A stretch of DNA of 40,610 nucleotides, from positions 1 to 40,610 of the forward strand of contig JAJZCL010000004.1 in assembly GCA_021846165.1 (NCBI GenBank), in the 5' to 3' direction. Below, piece after piece: positions 36,350-40,610 of the stretch. Each line of letters begins with the position of its first letter. The stretch's first letter is position 1. A program made the position numbers and the translations under genes. This stretch comes from Bacillota bacterium. GTDB taxonomy: Bacteria; Bacillota; Bacilli; Alicyclobacillales; SLC66. Below the pieces are notes generated by a model. That model was not told the origin of the DNA and did no database searches. It saw only the letters and a program-made list of their open reading frames with translations.

Positions 36350-36799
36350 TCAGTCTGTTTCGTCCAATTCCTCGACCAGTCCACCAAAATCGTGGAACGA
36401 GATCACCTCTTCTTCGACGGGACGCACCCGCTCGACCGCCTGCGCCTCCACCCGCTCTTCGCAACCGATGCAGTACTTGGCCGCTGGGTTGGCTTCCAGC
36501 CGCTCCTCACCGACCTTTTGGCCACACCTTGCGCAAGTGCCGAAGGCACCGCTCGCAATCCTAGCGAGCGCATCCTCCACCTCGCCGAGGCGAATGCGCT
36601 TCTGCTCTTTCACCGCGAAATCCAGATCCCGTTCTGTCAGTTCACTGGCAAGATCCGCCGGGTGCTGATCGTACGAAGAGAGTTCGCTTGTCGCCTCTTT
36701 GAGCGACGCCTCCGCATGTTCCTCGTATAACTGCGTGATTTGGCGTTCAATTTGTGATTTTTCGTCTACCAGCCAGCGCTGATAACGCAATGTGTTCAT
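36350..36799 (-). CDS. TraR/DksA-family zinc-finger protein (YteA/YlyA-like)
   Basis: LGEVEDALARIASGAFGTCARCGQKVGEERLEANPAAKYCIGCEE, a C4 zinc finger of the DksA/TraR family. Confidence 0.9.
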   Translation of the reverse strand: MNTLRYQRWLVDEKSQIERQITQLYEEHAEASLKEATSELSSYDQHPADLASELTERDLDFAVKEQKRIRLGEVEDALARIASGAFGTCARCGQKVGEERLEANPAAKYCIGCEERVEAQAVERVRPVEEEVISFHDFGGLVEELDETD

Positions 36800-36947
36800 C
36801 TGCAAAACCCCAGTCCGTATCCTCATTCGACACATCAACATCTGTTGTTATCCACTTTAAGCTAGCTTCTCCATGTTGTCTGGAATTATTTCGCATTGTG
36901 TAGAACGCATGATCATGGGATAGTGTGAGGAGAAGGAGGGAGGTCGT

Positions 36948-37130
36948 ATGCGCAGAACGCACTTGCGCCGCTTCGCCAACGTCCTCTTGTGGATCAGCGG
37001 CATTCTCATTGTCCTGAGTTTTATTGCCAAAGAGGGGTTCCAAATCCATTTCGATCTGGTGTTGTTGCCGTTTTTCGTCGCGCTTGGCCTGGTCGGACTT
37101 GCCATCATCCTGGTTTTGGGCGTGATATGA
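36948..37130 (+). CDS. Small membrane protein, 60 aa, unknown function
   Basis: MRRTHLRRFANVLLWISGILIVLSFIAKEGFQIHFDLVLLPFFVALGLVGLAIILVLGVI; two hydrophobic segments; SD GGAGGGAGG upstream; followed by a terminator. Confidence 0.75.
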   Translation: MRRTHLRRFANVLLWISGILIVLSFIAKEGFQIHFDLVLLPFFVALGLVGLAIILVLGVI

Positions 37131-37168
37131 CAACAGCGAGGGCGTACGCATCGCCCCCGCTGTTGTTT
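37130..37168. terminator. Rho-independent terminator after the 60-aa membrane protein
   Basis: ACAACAGCG-a-GGGCG-tacgcat-CGCCC-c-CGCTGTTGT followed by TT; immediately after the 36948..37130 stop and convergent with ileS. Confidence 0.85.
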
Positions 37169-37199
37169 GATGCCCTGCCCCTGTCGCCCTACCGTTCGT

Positions 37200-39956
37200 T
37201 CATGCGCCTAGAATTCCTGCGCAGCGCGGACAAATGTGATCGTGTTCGCCGTGCCTGCCCACATCGGTGCGCACATGCCAGCAGCGGTCACACTTTTCCC
37301 CATCCGCTGGACTGACAACCACGCCCGCCGCCGCAAAGACAAGCGCACCCGCTGGCGCCACCTCGCCGTCCGCATGGATCGTGACTCCCGATACGATCAA
37401 CAACTCTTTCACGTCCACGCCGTGCTTTTCCAGCACCGCCAAGTCGCGCACGCCGTAAAGATCAACGCGGGCGCCGAGCGACTGACCGATCGTCTTATTC
37501 TGACGAGCTGCCTCCAGCGCCTGCAACACCGCGTCGCGCAGTTCCAGCACCCGGCTAAAGTCATTCGCCAGTCCGTCATCAGCATACTCGTGAGACAACG
37601 CATGCCACTCTTGCGTCTGGACGCTCGTGCCCGCCAGATCGGGCAGCGCACGCCACACCTCGTCGGCGGTAAACGTCAGAATCGGCGCCACCAGCCGCAC
37701 CAGCGAGTGCAGGCTGTCGTACAAAACCGTTTGCACCGCTTTCCGTTTGATCGAGTCCGCTTTTTCTACATACAAGACGTCTTTCATCACATCAAGGTAA
37801 AAACTTGACAGGTCGATCGCGCAAAAGTTCTGTACCGCATGGTACACCACATGGAACTCGTAGTTCCGGTACGCCGCCTTGCAGCGCTCAGACAAGCGCG
37901 CCAAGCGATCCAACAAATAGCGGTCAATGCTGCGCAGTTGTTCATACGGAACTTTTTGCTTTGGCGCAAAGTCATACAGATTGCCGAGCAGAAAGCGGAA
38001 GGTGTTGCGAATCTTGCGGTACACCTCCGCCACTTGGCGCAGGATCGCCTGAGAGATGCGCACGTCCGCCTTGTAATCGACCGACGCCACCCACAGCCTG
38101 AGAATGTCCGCCCCCATCTGTTCGATGACCTGGTTCGGATCCACTCCGTTGCCAAGGCTCTTCGACATCTTCCGTCCCTCGCCGTCGACAATAAAGCCGT
38201 GCGACAGCACCTGTTTGTACGGTGCCTTCCCCGTCACCGCGACAGAGGTGGAAAGAGACGAATTGAACCAGCCACGATACTGATCCGACCCCTCCAGATA
38301 CAGGTCGGCAGGCCACGCGAGTTCCGGTCGGTGGCGCAAGACCGCCATATGACTCGAACCCGAGTCGAACCAGACGTCCATAATGTCCGATTCCTTGCGA
38401 AAACGCTTGCCGCCGCACGCGCATGACTGACCTTCCGGCAGCAGGTCGGCAGCGTCGCGCTCGAACCACACCTGCGAACCGTACTCTGCGAACAGGCTGG
38501 CCACGTGTTCCATCGTATCTCGGTTCAACAGCGTTGCCCCGCAATCTTCACAGTAAAACACCGGAATGGGCACGCCCCACGTGCGCTGACGAGAGATGCA
38601 CCAGTCGGCGCGGTCGGCAATCATGTTGTGCAGGCGCAACTTGCCCCAAGGCACTGCCCAGTCTACCCGGTCAATCTCTTCTAACATCGTCTCGCGAAAG
38701 GCTTCGATCGACGCAAACCACTGCTCCGTCGCGCGGAAAATGACCGGATTTTTGCAACGCCAGCAGTGCGGGTACTGGTGTTCAATCTCGCCTTCCGCCA
38801 AGAGTGCCCCGACCTCGCGCAGTTTGTCAACGATCAGCGGATTCGCCTTTGCGTAGAATACCCCTGTAAATGGCGCCGCCGCTTCGGTGAACTTCGCTTT
38901 GTCGTCAAGCGGGGCAAACACCGGCAAACCGTACTTGAGGCCGACCATGTAGTCGTCCATGCCGTGCCCCGTCGCCGTATGTACCGCGCCCGTGCCCGTT
39001 TCAAGCGTCACGTGTTCACCAAGGATGATCACCGAGTCGCGTTCATAAAAAGGGTGGCGCGTGACAACCCCCTCCAGATCCTTCCCTTTCATGGTCGAGA
39101 GTGTCGTATCGCTTGCGTGCGCAAGGTGGGCTGCCTTTAGCACATCATTCACAAGCGCAGACGCGACGAGCCATCTCTCGCCATCAACTTCCAGTAACGT
39201 GTAGTCAAAATCAGCTCCGAGCGCGATGGCAACGTTGGCCGGAATCGTCCACGGCGTCGTCGTCCAAATGACGACGCTCGCCCCCTCGGGCAGCCTCCCC
39301 TTGCCGTCCACCACCTTGAACTTCACATAGATCGACGAAGACCGCTTGTTGGCGTACTCAATCTCCGCCTCCGCCAGCGCCGTTTCACAGGACGGACACC
39401 AGTACACAGGCTTCAAACCTTTGTATATATACCCTTTTTCAACCATGACCCCAAACACGCGAATCTGTTCCGCTTCGTAATCCGGGGTCATCGTGACATA
39501 CGGATGGTCATAATCACCGCGCACGCCAAAACGCTGAAACTGCGCGTTTTGAATGTCGATAAACGATTGCGCGTATGCGGCACAAGCCGCCCGAAAATCG
39601 GTCACCCGAATCTCGTGGCGGTTCAGTTTTTTGGCCTTGATGATCGCCGTTTCGATCGGCAATCCATGCGTATCCCAACCCGGTACATAAGGAGCGTCAA
39701 ACCCATCCATGGTTTTCGACTTAACAATAAAGTCTTTGAGAATTTTATTGAGCGCATGACCGATATGCGTATTGCCGTTCGCATACGGCGGTCCGTCATG
39801 CAAAATGAACTTCGGCTTGCCTGCGCGACTGTTTTGGACTTGTTGGTAGGTGCCTTCCTCTTGCCAGCGCCTTAAGATTTCCGGTTCCCGCTGCGGCAGG
39901 TTGCCGCGCATGGGGAAGTCGGTTTTTGGCAAGTTAAGCGTTTGATCGTACTCCAT
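37200..39956 (-). CDS. ileS: Isoleucyl-tRNA synthetase
   Basis: [72 protein letters not shown]-terminal zinc-binding CDRCW...CPRC. Confidence 0.98.
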   Translation of the reverse strand: MEYDQTLNLPKTDFPMRGNLPQREPEILRRWQEEGTYQQVQNSRAGKPKFILHDGPPYANGNTHIGHALNKILKDFIVKSKTMDGFDAPYVPGWDTHGLPIETAIIKAKKLNRHEIRVTDFRAACAAYAQSFIDIQNAQFQRFGVRGDYDHPYVTMTPDYEAEQIRVFGVMVEKGYIYKGLKPVYWCPSCETALAEAEIEYANKRSSSIYVKFKVVDGKGRLPEGASVVIWTTTPWTIPANVAIALGADFDYTLLEVDGERWLVASALVNDVLKAAHLAHASDTTLSTMKGKDLEGVVTRHPFYERDSVIILGEHVTLETGTGAVHTATGHGMDDYMVGLKYGLPVFAPLDDKAKFTEAAAPFTGVFYAKANPLIVDKLREVGALLAEGEIEHQYPHCWRCKNPVIFRATEQWFASIEAFRETMLEEIDRVDWAVPWGKLRLHNMIADRADWCISRQRTWGVPIPVFYCEDCGATLLNRDTMEHVASLFAEYGSQVWFERDAADLLPEGQSCACGGKRFRKESDIMDVWFDSGSSHMAVLRHRPELAWPADLYLEGSDQYRGWFNSSLSTSVAVTGKAPYKQVLSHGFIVDGEGRKMSKSLGNGVDPNQVIEQMGADILRLWVASVDYKADVRISQAILRQVAEVYRKIRNTFRFLLGNLYDFAPKQKVPYEQLRSIDRYLLDRLARLSERCKAAYRNYEFHVVYHAVQNFCAIDLSSFYLDVMKDVLYVEKADSIKRKAVQTVLYDSLHSLVRLVAPILTFTADEVWRALPDLAGTSVQTQEWHALSHEYADDGLANDFSRVLELRDAVLQALEAARQNKTIGQSLGARVDLYGVRDLAVLEKHGVDVKELLIVSGVTIHADGEVAPAGALVFAAAGVVVSPADGEKCDRCWHVRTDVGRHGEHDHICPRCAGILGA

Positions 39957-39983
39957 TCGACAGCCTCCACAATGTATTCAAAC

Positions 39984-40024
39984 AAAAAAGTCCGCCACCC
40001 ATAATTCCCTTTAGGAGTGCAGAC
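39984..40024 (-). terminator. Hairpin plus U-tract between divIVA and ileS
   Basis: Minus-strand GTCTGCACTC-ctaaagggaattat-GGGTG(g)CGGAC followed by TTTTTT; about 10 bp with G-U pairs and one bulge. Confidence 0.7.
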
Positions 40025-40084
40025 ATTTTCACGATTTCGCCGCATATGACGAAATCCTATCCTAAAGCGTATCGCCAACAATTG

Positions 40085-40561
40085 TCACGCCTGATCGGAT
40101 TCCTCTGCAATCTCTTCCCAACTGTCCGATTCCAGCATTTCCATTTGCGCGTGAATCAACGAACGGAAGCGTGCGCGAAACACCATTGCCTGTTTTTTGA
40201 TCTCATCGAGTTCGAGTGAGCTTTTGCGCGCCTTGTTGAGCGCCTCCTGCACAATGCGATCAGCGTTCTTCTCCGCCTCGCGAATCATGAGTTGCGCCTC
40301 TTTACGGGCGTTTTGCTTCACTTCTTCCGCCGTTTCCTGTGCCAGCATGATCGACTTGCCAAGCGAATCCTCCATCGCACGAAACTGCTTCACTTGTTCC
40401 TCTAATTGCGTGATCCGCTCTTCCAATTCCTTATTATGGCGAATCAAACTTTCGTAGTCTTTGATGATGCGATCGAGAAAATCATTGACCTCATCTTCAT
40501 TGTACCCACGAAGCGAGCGCTTAAACTCTTTATTGTGTATATCGAGCGGGGTTAATGGCAC
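40085..40561 (-). CDS. divIVA: Cell-division initiation protein DivIVA
   Basis: MPLTPLDIHNKEFKRSLRGYNEDEVNDFLDRIIKDYESLIRHNKELEERI plus coiled coil; upstream of ileS as in B. subtilis. GTG start after AGGAGG. Confidence 0.96.
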   Translation of the reverse strand: MPLTPLDIHNKEFKRSLRGYNEDEVNDFLDRIIKDYESLIRHNKELEERITQLEEQVKQFRAMEDSLGKSIMLAQETAEEVKQNARKEAQLMIREAEKNADRIVQEALNKARKSSLELDEIKKQAMVFRARFRSLIHAQMEMLESDSWEEIAEESDQA

Positions 40562-40610
40562 GGAAAGTCTACCTCCTATGTAATTAAGCCCAATAGTCCA
40601 AGTAGAAACC

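Noticed and set aside
36747-37151. 134-aa minus ORF near the TraR/DksA gene
   Set aside because: Overlaps the small + membrane protein and the divergent intergenic region; Gln/Asp-rich shadow with no SD.
39990-40024. T-box element upstream of ileS
   Set aside because: GGGTGG is present, but the full AGGGTGGnACCGCG sequence and space for a canonical stem I are not seen; kept only as a question in findings.
1-40610. CRISPR arrays, tRNA/rRNA genes, toxin-antitoxin or phage-defence genes, biosynthetic clusters
   Set aside because: None recognised on either strand by reading; ORFs are nearly all conserved housekeeping genes.

Overview
The window is a dense, mostly minus-strand housekeeping segment from a spore-forming Bacillota genome. 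High GC and gene content suggest an Alicyclobacillaceae-like host (inference). Gene order is close to the reverse of the Bacillus subtilis ylbK...recG...rpmB/spoVM...prkC...priA...coaBC/rpoZ...yloC...yloA...pyr...lspA...ileS-divIVA region. I identify about 31 protein genes: patatin-like phospholipase, coaD, rsmD, psd, recG, Asp23-like, rpmB, spoVM (missed by the ORF track), rsgA, prkC, prpC, rlmN, rsmB, fmt, def, priA, coaBC, rpoZ, yicC, a solo IS200/IS605 TnpA, a Ca2+-type P-ATPase, DHFR, rqcH, an esterase, the pyrR-B-C-carAB-K-D-F-E operon, rluD, lspA, a TraR/DksA-family gene, a 60-aa membrane protein, ileS and divIVA. I see no CRISPR array, tRNA, rRNA or defence island. I found no convincing large undescribed system. 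The items most worth a second look are small: a 25-codon spoVM with a GTG start and a 6-codon upstream ORF; a pyr promoter whose -35 contains the rluD stop codon, a PyrR attenuator, and a 2-codon minicistron overlapping the pyrR start; a probable CTG start for yicC 15 nt from a solo transposase; two possible N-termini for DHFR; a structured 187-nt psd-rsmD gap; a hairpin/U-tract leader before ileS with little room for a T-box; and missing neighbours (gmk/remA, rpe/thiN, yloV) relative to B. subtilis.
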